Source: Planctomycetota bacterium
Lineage (GTDB): Bacteria; Planctomycetota; UBA11346
NCBI GenBank assembly: GCA_947470885.1
Contig: CANIXE010000075.1
Coordinates: forward strand, 1 to 8,543
Reading direction: 5' to 3'
Length of the DNA stretch: 8,543 bases
The notes beneath the pieces are model-generated. The model had not been told where the DNA came from, made no database searches, and saw only the letters and a program-made list of their open reading frames with translations. Positions 1 to 6,253 of the stretch are shown here, piece by piece (the first letter of the stretch is position 1; each line of letters starts with the position of its first letter). A program made the translations under genes and the position numbers.

Positions 1-1284
1 CTGGAGCTGCCCCCCGGGGGCGACGGTTTCGGCATCCTCTGCGCCGCCCTCCGCCGCCTGGGGGCCGATGCGGTGTACGATACCGGCTTCACCGCCGATC
101 TGACCATTGTCGAAGAAGCCAACGAATTCGTGAAGCGGGTGAAGGGCAACGGTGCGTTGCCGATGTTCACCTCGTGCTGTCCGTCCTGGGTGGCCTATGC
201 TGAAAAATTCCAGCCCGATCTGCTGCCCCATTTGTCCACCTGCAAAAGCCCCCAGCAGATGTTCGGGGCCCTGGCCCGGAAGCTGCTGCCCGCCCACCAC
301 GGCTGCGATCCCCAGGACCTCACGGTCATTTCCATCATGCCTTGCACCGCCAAGAAGTTCGAGGCCACCCGCCCGGAATTCACCACCGATGGCCGGCGGG
401 ACATCGACCTGGTGCTGACTACTCAAGAGATTGGCCGGCTGATCGCCGGCAGCGGCCTGGACCTGTCCTGCATCACCCCGGAACAACCCGATCTACCCTT
501 CGGCATGAAAACCGGGGCCGGCATCCTGTTCGGCAACAGCGGCGGGGTCACCGAGGCCGTCCTCCGCTATGCCGCCGCGGTCCTGGGGGATGGCCGGCTG
601 AAGCACCATGAATTCACCGAGGTCCGTGGTCCCGAGGGGACGCGCATCGCCGCGGTGGATGTGGGGGGCAGCGTCCTCCACGTGGCGGTGGTCAGCGGCC
701 TGGCCAACGCCAAGCGCCTGATTGCCGAGGTAAAAGCCGGCCGGGCCAAGGCGGATCTCATCGAGGTCATGGCCTGCCCCGGGGGCTGCGTCGGCGGCGC
801 CGGCCAGCCGGTGGACCACGGGGGCACCGCCCGGACCTGCCGGGCCGCAGGGATCTTCACCGCCGATCGGGCCGAGGTGATGCGCAACAGCGGCGACAAT
901 CCCGCGGTCAAGGAACTGTACCGCGATCACCTCCACGAACCCAATTCCCACGCCGCCCACGACCTGCTCCACACCCACTACCATCCGCGCCGGCGGCTGG
1001 GGGACCTGGACCTGCTGCTCACCACCGGCGAGCCCCGGAACCGCCTGCTGGTCCAGGCCTGCCTGGGCACCAGCTGCCACCTCCGGGGCGGCCAGCCCAT
1101 GGTCCACGCCCTGGTGACGGCGGTGGAGGCCCGGGGACTCCAGGACCGGGTGGATGTCCGGGCGACCTTCTGCCTGGAGCACTGCGGCGACGGGCCGAAT
1201 GTCCGGGTGGGCGGGCGGATCGTCAGCGCCGCCACGGTGGATACGGTGCTGGCCGCCATCGACGAATCCCTGGTCCAAGCATGA
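1..1284 (+). CDS. hydA: [FeFe] hydrogenase catalytic subunit with C-terminal [2Fe-2S] domain (5' partial)
   Basis: Catalytic subunit for reversible H2 oxidation/proton reduction. The reading frame is open from base 1, so the N-terminal part is outside the window; 427 residues are visible. All three H-cluster signatures are present (numbered from the first visible codon): TSCCPSW with C59/C60, MPCTAKKFE with C115, and EVMACPGGC with C259/C263. The small-subunit-like segment follows (NPAVKELY to HDLLHTHYHPR, about 299-330). A thioredoxin-like [2Fe-2S] domain ends the protein (about 338-427; C354, C359, C391, C395). The proton-transfer cysteine (C59) is retained, so this is a catalytic enzyme. 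In known families, a C-terminal [2Fe-2S] domain is found on HydA of trimeric, NAD-linked bifurcating enzymes such as Thermotoga HydABC; hydB/hydC would be expected upstream (inference). Local oddities are GGAGQP where GGGGQP is usual, and FGNSGGV where FGATGGV is common. The stop overlaps the next start (ATGA). Confidence 0.95.
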   Translation: MELPPGGDGFGILCAALRRLGADAVYDTGFTADLTIVEEANEFVKRVKGNGALPMFTSCCPSWVAYAEKFQPDLLPHLSTCKSPQQMFGALARKLLPAHHGCDPQDLTVISIMPCTAKKFEATRPEFTTDGRRDIDLVLTTQEIGRLIAGSGLDLSCITPEQPDLPFGMKTGAGILFGNSGGVTEAVLRYAAAVLGDGRLKHHEFTEVRGPEGTRIAAVDVGGSVLHVAVVSGLANAKRLIAEVKAGRAKADLIEVMACPGGCVGGAGQPVDHGGTARTCRAAGIFTADRAEVMRNSGDNPAVKELYRDHLHEPNSHAAHDLLHTHYHPRRRLGDLDLLLTTGEPRNRLLVQACLGTSCHLRGGQPMVHALVTAVEARGLQDRVDVRATFCLEHCGDGPNVRVGGRIVSAATVDTVLAAIDESLVQA

Positions 1285-1520
1285 CCCGCATCGAGATTTG
1301 CCTGGGGTCGTCGTGCTTCGCCCGGGGCGGGGCCGACTATCCCGCCGTGGTGGCGGTTTGGCTGGCGGAGCACGGCCGCCAGGCCGAACTGTGCGGCCGG
1401 CGCTGCACCAAGGCCTGCGCCGACGGACCGACGGTGCTGGTGGACGGCCAAGCCCACCGGGTGCCAGACAAACAGGCACTCCTGCAACTGCTGGAATCAA
1501 CGGTCCAGGTCCATGCCTGA
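1281..1520 (+). CDS. Stand-alone thioredoxin-like [2Fe-2S] ferredoxin
   Basis: A 79-residue protein whose ATG overlaps the hydA stop by four bases, implying translational coupling. It begins directly with the first half of the cluster motif, ICLGSSC (C7, C12), and continues with LCGRRCTKAC (C42, C46). This is the C-x4-C ... C-x3-C pattern of NuoE/thioredoxin-like [2Fe-2S] proteins, with one extra cysteine, C38. It looks like a shortened paralogue of the domain that ends HydA: CLGSSC-FARGG here matches CLGTSC-HLRGG there. Small proteins of this type lie next to sensory hydrogenase genes in Thermotoga (the TM1420/TM1421 pair, from memory). It probably carries electrons between the hydrogenase or HydS and a partner; that role is inferred. 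A 90-base gap follows before the next gene, with no second frame I trust in it. Confidence 0.85.
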   Translation: MTRIEICLGSSCFARGGADYPAVVAVWLAEHGRQAELCGRRCTKACADGPTVLVDGQAHRVPDKQALLQLLESTVQVHA

Positions 1521-1610
1521 ACCGGCGGCTCCCGATCCACCCGCCGCATGGGGCCCGCCGACCCGCAGGCAACATTTCCCCGCCAGCCACCCTCTGCCTA
1601 GAGTGCGCCC

Positions 1611-3290
1611 ATGGACCGCCGATCCCCTGTCTTCACCGAAGAAGCTGAATGCCAGGACTGCTACAAGTGCCTGCGGGCCTGCCCGGTCCAGGCCATCAGC
1701 ATCGCCGGCGGGCATGCCCAGATCCGGCCGGAATCCTGCATCGCCTGCGGCCGCTGCGTAGTCGCCTGCCCGGCCAAGGCCAAGCACATCCGGGACGACC
1801 TGGGGGACGTCCGCAAGCTCCTGGCCCAGGGATCGGTGATCGCATCGTTGGCCCCCAGCTGGGTCGCCGAATTCCCGGACCTGCAACCGGGCCAAATGAT
1901 CGCCGGCCTGCAGAGCTTGGGTTTCGCCGCCGTGTCCGAGACCGCCGTTGGGGCCCAGGCGGTGAGCGCCGCGGTGGCCCGCCTGCGCGCCGACCGGCCC
2001 GAGCGCCTGTGGTTGTCCACGGCCTGCCCGTCTGCGGTGGACTTCGTGCGCAAGCATCGGCCGGCGTTGCTGCCCGCCCTGACGCCCCTGGCGTCTCCGG
2101 CCCTGACCCACGCGCGGATGCTCCAAGCCCTCCGGCCCGGGGCCCGGGTGGTGTTGATCTCCCCCTGCGTGGCGAAGAAACGCGAAGCAGAAGAGCATCC
2201 CGATCTGCTGGCCGCGGCGCTTTCATTCACGGATCTCCGGCGCTGGTGGCGGGACGCAGGCATCGAGCCCCTGACCCTGCCCGGCACGGGGCATTTCCTG
2301 CTGCCGGGTCCAGGGGACGCCGCTCTTTACCCCGTGGAAGGCGGCATGCTGACCGGGATTCGCCGCCACGCCCGGGGCGGGGAGGCTGGCCTGGCGGCGT
2401 GCAGCGGCATCACCGAGCTGGACCACGCCTTGGCTGGGCTGACGCCGGAACAGGGCGGGATGTTCGTCGAGACCCTGGCCTGCCCCGGAGGCTGCGTGAA
2501 CGGTCCGGGGATGAGCCCCGGCGGGTTTATCCTCCGCCGGCGGGCCCTGGTCTTGGGGACGCCCCAAGACCAGGCCGGAGAGCCCGTGCCGGACGTCCCC
2601 ACCGAGCTTGCCTGGCCTGGCCTGTACAAGCCCGCGGCGGCCATCGACGAACGGGCTGTGGTGGCCGCCCTGGCCCGCACCGGCAAGCGGACCAAGGAGG
2701 ACGAGGCCAACTGCGGCGGCTGCGGCTACGACACCTGCCGGGGCTTCGCCACCGCCCAAATCGCCGACCGGGCCGAGCCCAGCCAATGCGTCACCTGGAT
2801 GCGCCGCCTGGCCCAGCGCAAGGCCAACGCCCTCCTCAGCGCGATGCCGGCGGCGGCGGTGCTGGTGGGAGCCGACATGCGCCTGATCGAGTGCAACGGG
2901 ATCTTCGCCAAGCTCAGCGGCAATGAGGAACGCTGTGTCGCCGGAACGCCCATCGGTGACCTCTTGCCCTTCGCCCGGCTATTCCGCCACGTCCTGGACG
3001 GCCAGGGGGACATCCTGGAACGGGATCTCCGGCTGGGGGGCCGGGTCCTCCACGGATCGGTGTTCGCGGTGGAACCAGGCCAGGTGGTCGGCGCCGTGTT
3101 GGCGGATGTCACCGAACCGGCCATGGGCCGGGCCCAGGTCGCCGCCCGGGCCAAAGAAGCCATCGAGAAACATCTGTCCACGGTCCAGCGCATCGCCTAC
3201 CTGCTGGGGGAAAATGCCGCCGAAACCGAAGGGCTGCTGAGTCAAATCGTCGACGCCTACGAGACCGAGCCGAGCGATGGCGGGCGCTGA
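1611..3290 (+). CDS. hydS: Sensory [FeFe] hydrogenase-like protein HydS with PAS domain
   Basis: A 559-residue putative H2/redox sensor, probably cytoplasmic (no signal peptide or membrane segment). Domains in order: two [4Fe-4S] ferredoxin motifs (C14, C17, C20, C24; C43, C46, C49, C53); an H-cluster domain (about 75-310) with STACPSA (C139), SPCVAKKREA (C186) and ETLACPGGC (C291, C295); a four-Cys FeS domain (C368, C371, C376, C393); a PAS domain (about 404-500); and a short C-terminal helical tail. All four H-cluster cysteine ligands and the lysine of the second motif (K189) are kept. The proton-transfer cysteine of catalytic enzymes is replaced by A138, and the methionine before the second-motif Pro-Cys by S184. 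Such changes mark the slow, sensory group. ATG 1611 is the first possible start after an in-frame stop at 1599; the upstream Shine-Dalgarno is weak. The gene overlaps the phosphatase gene by 14 bases. Confidence 0.92.
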   Translation: MDRRSPVFTEEAECQDCYKCLRACPVQAISIAGGHAQIRPESCIACGRCVVACPAKAKHIRDDLGDVRKLLAQGSVIASLAPSWVAEFPDLQPGQMIAGLQSLGFAAVSETAVGAQAVSAAVARLRADRPERLWLSTACPSAVDFVRKHRPALLPALTPLASPALTHARMLQALRPGARVVLISPCVAKKREAEEHPDLLAAALSFTDLRRWWRDAGIEPLTLPGTGHFLLPGPGDAALYPVEGGMLTGIRRHARGGEAGLAACSGITELDHALAGLTPEQGGMFVETLACPGGCVNGPGMSPGGFILRRRALVLGTPQDQAGEPVPDVPTELAWPGLYKPAAAIDERAVVAALARTGKRTKEDEANCGGCGYDTCRGFATAQIADRAEPSQCVTWMRRLAQRKANALLSAMPAAAVLVGADMRLIECNGIFAKLSGNEERCVAGTPIGDLLPFARLFRHVLDGQGDILERDLRLGGRVLHGSVFAVEPGQVVGAVLADVTEPAMGRAQVAARAKEAIEKHLSTVQRIAYLLGENAAETEGLLSQIVDAYETEPSDGGR

Positions 3291-4452
3291 CCTCTTTCTG
3301 GAGGCGGGCTGGGCCCAACGGGCCAAGCGCGGCCAGGGCGTTGCCGGGGACACCGTGGTGGTCCGCCGCCTCCCCGAGGAGGGCCGCCTGGTGGCGGTGC
3401 TGGCGGATGGCCTGGGCAGTGGGGTGAAGGCAGCCGTCCTGTCGACCCTCACCGCCACCATCGCGGTGCGCCATACCGCCGCCGGGCGGGACGTGCGGCG
3501 CAGCGCCGAACTGATCGCCCGCACCCTGCCGGTGTGCTCGGTGCGCCAGATCGGTTACTCCACGTTCACCATCCTGGATGTGCAGGACGACGGCCGGGCG
3601 CGAATTTTCAACAACGGCAATCCCCATTCAGTGTGGCTGCGGGGCCGCAGCCTGGCGGCCTATGAGGCAGAACGCATCGAGGTGGGGGACGAACGCAGCC
3701 TACGGGCGGCGGAGATCCGCCTGGCAGAGGGCGATCGTCTGGTGGTGTGCTCAGACGGAGTCACCCAGGCCGGCATGGGCCGGGTCAGCCTGCCCTTCGG
3801 CTGGGGCTCAGAAGGCTTGGAAAAACACCTAACCGGGACCTTGGGATGTGATGCCCGGCTGGACGCCCAGGCGATCGCCGCCGGCGTAGTGGAGGCCGCG
3901 GTAGGGATTGATGGAGGCGCGCCCCATGACGACACCACTTGCCTGGTGGTGCACATGCGCACGCCCCGGCGCCTGACCGTGATCACCGGCCCGCCCTACG
4001 AAGAGGAGCGTGACAGCGAAATCGCCGCCCTGTGCGACAACCCACTCGGCCGGGTGGCCCTCTGCGGCGGTACCACCGCCGAGATCGTCGGTCGGGAACT
4101 GGGCCGACGGGTGAACATCGACATGCGCCACAGCGATCCCGACATCCCCCCCATGGGTGCCATCGAGGGAATCGATCTGGTCACCGAGGGCATGATCACC
4201 CTGGCAGCGGTGCAGCGGCTGCTGGAAGCCGGACCGCCCTGGCCCGCCGGCCGAGACAACGGGGCCACCCGCCTGGCCCGCCTGTTATTGGACAGCGATG
4301 TGATCGACCTGGTGGTGGGCACCCGAATCAACGGCGCCCACCAGGATCCCAGCCTGCCCATGGAACTGGGAATCCGCCGCAACCTGATGCGCAGCCTGGC
4401 GGCGCTGCTGCAAGACCGCTATGCCCGCAAAGTGTCCCTCCGCTTCGTTTGA
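3277..4452 (+). CDS. SpoIIE/PP2C-type serine phosphatase linked to HydS, with extra C-terminal domain
   Basis: A 391-residue protein with a PP2C-type phosphatase domain of the SpoIIE family in residues 1-228. Metal-binding motifs are visible: GDTVV (D25), LADGLGSG (D44), SDGVTQAG (D160) and PHDDTTCLVV (D218/D219). It should remove phosphate from serine or threonine on a partner protein, Mn/Mg-dependently. It has no N-terminal sensor domain; the adjacent and overlapping hydS probably supplies sensing through its PAS region. Residues about 230-391 form a second region I cannot assign to a known domain, with GGTTAEIV, EGIDLVTEG, GTRINGAHQDP and LPMELGIRR as striking stretches. Phosphatase-linked sensory hydrogenases are a recognised genetic class (group C3), which fits. 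The start lies inside the end of hydS in another frame (14-base overlap), consistent with coupling. The target and the opposing kinase are not in the window. Confidence 0.9.
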   Translation: MAGADLFLEAGWAQRAKRGQGVAGDTVVVRRLPEEGRLVAVLADGLGSGVKAAVLSTLTATIAVRHTAAGRDVRRSAELIARTLPVCSVRQIGYSTFTILDVQDDGRARIFNNGNPHSVWLRGRSLAAYEAERIEVGDERSLRAAEIRLAEGDRLVVCSDGVTQAGMGRVSLPFGWGSEGLEKHLTGTLGCDARLDAQAIAAGVVEAAVGIDGGAPHDDTTCLVVHMRTPRRLTVITGPPYEEERDSEIAALCDNPLGRVALCGGTTAEIVGRELGRRVNIDMRHSDPDIPPMGAIEGIDLVTEGMITLAAVQRLLEAGPPWPAGRDNGATRLARLLLDSDVIDLVVGTRINGAHQDPSLPMELGIRRNLMRSLAALLQDRYARKVSLRFV

Positions 4453-4497
4453 CCTTCGATCGGGCCAAGGATACACCGGAAGACCAGAAAAAGACAA

Positions 4498-4566
4498 AAC
4501 CACGAAAGGAGGCAGAAGAGCGTTGGCTCTGCTCACCTTTCGTGATTTTTCGTGTTTTTCGTGGTT
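4498..4566. repeat. Palindromic unit 1 (asymmetric arms)
   Basis: The left arm has one CACGAAA copy and the right arm three TTTCGTG copies, so pairing registers compete. The inner option is a 9-bp perfect stem 4501-4509/4536-4544, topped by a 5-bp stem 4517-4521/4526-4530 with a 4-base loop. The outer option is a 10-bp perfect stem 4498-4507/4557-4566. It looks like a degraded version of unit 2 that lost two repeats from its left arm. Confidence 0.7.
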
Positions 4567-4581
4567 ATTCGAAAAAGACAA

Positions 4582-4668
4582 AACCACGAAAAACACGAAA
4601 GACACGAAAGAAGACAGAGAATCATTGACTCTGATCCCCTTTCGTGTCTTTTCGTGCTTTTCGTGGTT
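4582..4668. repeat. Palindromic unit 2, long near-perfect hairpin
   Basis: Arms 4582-4610 and 4639-4668 are complementary over about 29 positions with one mismatch and one bulged base; each holds three 7-mer copies. An inner 5-bp stem (4615-4619/4629-4633) sits in the loop. No T-run follows on the + strand. On the - strand, T-rich sequence follows the stem, so termination activity is possible but not shown. The hairpin could also protect the 3' end of the upstream operon's mRNA. Confidence 0.8.
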
Positions 4669-4680
4669 ATTCGAAAAAAA

Positions 4681-4850
4681 TATTCGGCATTGCTGTTCAC
4701 GCAACAAGGGTTTGTATCGTCGCGTCGTGGTGGTTATTTTGAAATTTTCCCCCATGAATCGAATACGGGTACTTCATTAGGACCGATGTTGAGATCGGAT
4801 AACAGGGGCCAGTCAATCCGAATAAATTGTACGGATGAGAGCCGGTGGTC
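4681..4850 (+). promoter_or_regulatory. Leader of the sucD operon with two short dyads
   Basis: This stretch is visibly AT-richer than the genes on either side and must hold the promoter if the second operon is transcribed independently. No convincing -35/-10 pair is present; TTGAAA at 4739 has only a poor -10 match downstream. Two inverted repeats lie close to the start codon: CCGAT (4783-4787) with ATCGG (4794-4798), and ATCCG (4816-4820) with CGGAT (4832-4836). Their half-sites share the ATCCG/CGGAT core, so they may be operator sites for one regulator. No regulator gene is present in the window. Confidence 0.3.
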
Positions 4851-6251
4851 ATGATGACCGCCATGAGCAACGCCCACATACCCCACCAGACCAACGACCA
4901 CGTCGACGCCGTCATGGAACGGGCGAGAACCGCCCAGGCCGCGTTCGAACACTTCACCCAGAAACAAGTGGACGGCATCGTCCGGGACATCGGCAAGTAT
5001 GTCTACGATCATGCCCGGATGCTGTCCCAGCTGGCCTGCGACGAGACCGGTATCGGCAACCTGGAGGACAAGGTCCTGAAGAAGCAGGGAAAATCCCGGG
5101 CCATCTGGAATAGCCTGAAGGGCAAAAAGAGTCGGGGCGTCATCCTGATGGACCACGAGAACAACCTGCTCCACATCGCCAAGCCGATGGGCGTGGTGGC
5201 GGCGGTGACCCCCATCACCAACCCGGTGGTCACGCCCATGTGCAATGCAATGTTCGCCCTCAAAACCGGCAATGCGATCGTCTTCGCGCCCCATCCCAAG
5301 GCCCAGAAGTGCGCGGTGCATCTCACGGAAGCGTTTAGCGCCATCGTCGCCAAACACGGCGGTCCGGCCTTCCTGATCCAGACCATCGTCAACGGCAACG
5401 TGCAGACGACCCAGGACCTCATGAAGGCCGCGGATGTGGTGGTGGCCACCGGCGGCGGGGCGATGGTGAAATCGGCCTATAGTTCCGGCAAACCGTCTCT
5501 TGGCGTCGGGGCCGGCAACGTGCCGGTGATCATTGACCGGGATGTAAATCTCCAAGACGCCCTGCGCAAAATCGAGGTCGGAGCCTCCTTCGACAATGGC
5601 ATCATCTGCTCCCACGAACAGTTCATCCTGATCCCGGAGGAGCGGATGGCCGAGGCCGTCGCCATCCTGAAAACCATGCCCAAGGTGTGGTACAGCGATG
5701 ATCCGGCCCAGGTCGAGGTGTTCCGCCGGGTGCTGTTTAAAGACGGGAACATCAATCGCGCCGTAGTGGGACAGCCAGCCCCGGTGGTGGCCGAACTGGC
5801 CGGCATCACCATTCCAGCGGAAAAGCGCCTGATCGTTCTGCCCGCCCAGGGCGCCGGGGATGTCGACATTTTGGCCCGGGAAAAACTCTGCCCGGTGGTG
5901 GCCTTGCTGCCCTACGGCAACTTCGCAGACGCCCTGGCCAAGGCCAAAGCCAATCTCGATCTGGAAGGGGCCGGCCACACCGCCGGCCTGCACAGCCACA
6001 ACCAGGAGCACCAGCAACAAGCCGGCCTGGCCCTGCCGGTCAGCCGTTTGGTGATCAACCAGTCCTGCGCCACCACCGCCGGCGGCTCACTGACCAACGG
6101 GCTGGCCCCCACCACCACCCTCGGCTGCGGGTCGTGGGGGAATAACTCGATCTCCGAGAATCTGGACTTCAAACACCTGATGAATGTTTCCCGCATTGCC
6201 GGGATCATCAACAAACCGGTCCTCACCGACGCTGAAATCTGGGCGGCCTGA
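4851..6251 (+). CDS. sucD: CoA-acylating succinate-semialdehyde dehydrogenase (SucD-like)
   Basis: An aldehyde dehydrogenase superfamily enzyme that should interconvert succinate semialdehyde + CoA + NAD(P)+ with succinyl-CoA. The 466 residues span the family's full length. Visible signatures are TPITNPVVTPMCNA (about 120-133), an APHPKAQK stretch, SYSSGKP-like AYSSGKP, GVGAGNVP, and the catalytic cysteine in DNGIICSHEQ (C253). The C-terminal block GAGHTAGLHS, LPVSRLVINQ, TTTLGCGSWGNNSISEN and NVSRI agrees closely with Clostridium kluyveri SucD as I recall it. EutE/PduP-type acetaldehyde dehydrogenases and the sulfoacetaldehyde dehydrogenase SauS are relatives and remain alternatives; the neighbouring genes favour succinate semialdehyde. 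Starts at GTG 4845 and ATG 4851, 4854 and 4863 are all possible. I prefer 4851 because GAGAG lies about 9 bases upstream, though homologues beginning MSN would suit 4863. The next gene starts 2 bases after the stop. Confidence 0.87.
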   Translation: MMTAMSNAHIPHQTNDHVDAVMERARTAQAAFEHFTQKQVDGIVRDIGKYVYDHARMLSQLACDETGIGNLEDKVLKKQGKSRAIWNSLKGKKSRGVILMDHENNLLHIAKPMGVVAAVTPITNPVVTPMCNAMFALKTGNAIVFAPHPKAQKCAVHLTEAFSAIVAKHGGPAFLIQTIVNGNVQTTQDLMKAADVVVATGGGAMVKSAYSSGKPSLGVGAGNVPVIIDRDVNLQDALRKIEVGASFDNGIICSHEQFILIPEERMAEAVAILKTMPKVWYSDDPAQVEVFRRVLFKDGNINRAVVGQPAPVVAELAGITIPAEKRLIVLPAQGAGDVDILAREKLCPVVALLPYGNFADALAKAKANLDLEGAGHTAGLHSHNQEHQQQAGLALPVSRLVINQSCATTAGGSLTNGLAPTTTLGCGSWGNNSISENLDFKHLMNVSRIAGIINKPVLTDAEIWAA

Positions 6252-6253
6252 TC

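Larger units (their letters stand above)
4487..4680. repeat. Two tandem palindromic units of CACGAAA/TTTCGTG repeats
   Basis: The spacer between the two operons begins with two palindromic units. An exact 21-base direct repeat opens each (4487-4507 and 4571-4591), and both close with TTCGTGGTTATTCGAAAAA (4558-4576 and 4659-4677). Ten copies of the 7-mer CACGAAA or its complement occur: 4501, 4538, 4548, 4557, 4585, 4594, 4603, 4640, 4650 and 4659. Within an arm they are 9-10 bases apart. Similar sequence yields spurious small ORFs (HEKHEK, FVFFVV) in many genomes, and the frames across this stretch are of that kind. It is probably an interspersed extragenic palindrome or a small non-autonomous mobile element; which of these cannot be told from one locus. 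Confidence 0.85.

Noticed and set aside
493..2786. Long open frames antisense to the hydrogenase genes
   Set aside because: They are Ala/Gly/Arg/Pro-rich shadows typical of high-GC coding DNA; the + strand frames carry clear cysteine motifs and catalytic residues.
4487..4680. CRISPR array
   Set aside because: The repeats are 7-mers in inverted arms with 2-3 base gaps, not direct repeats of 24-40 bases with unique spacers, and no cas gene is nearby.
4791..4808. Lac-operator-like GGATAACA stretch
   Set aside because: The match is about eight bases with no symmetric partner and no LacI-type regulator, so it is treated as chance.
4421..4854. Short open frames on both strands across the spacer encoding HEKHEK- or FVFFVV-like peptides
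   Set aside because: They simply translate the CACGAAA/TTTCGTG repeats, overlap the end of the phosphatase gene, and have no ribosome binding site or family resemblance.
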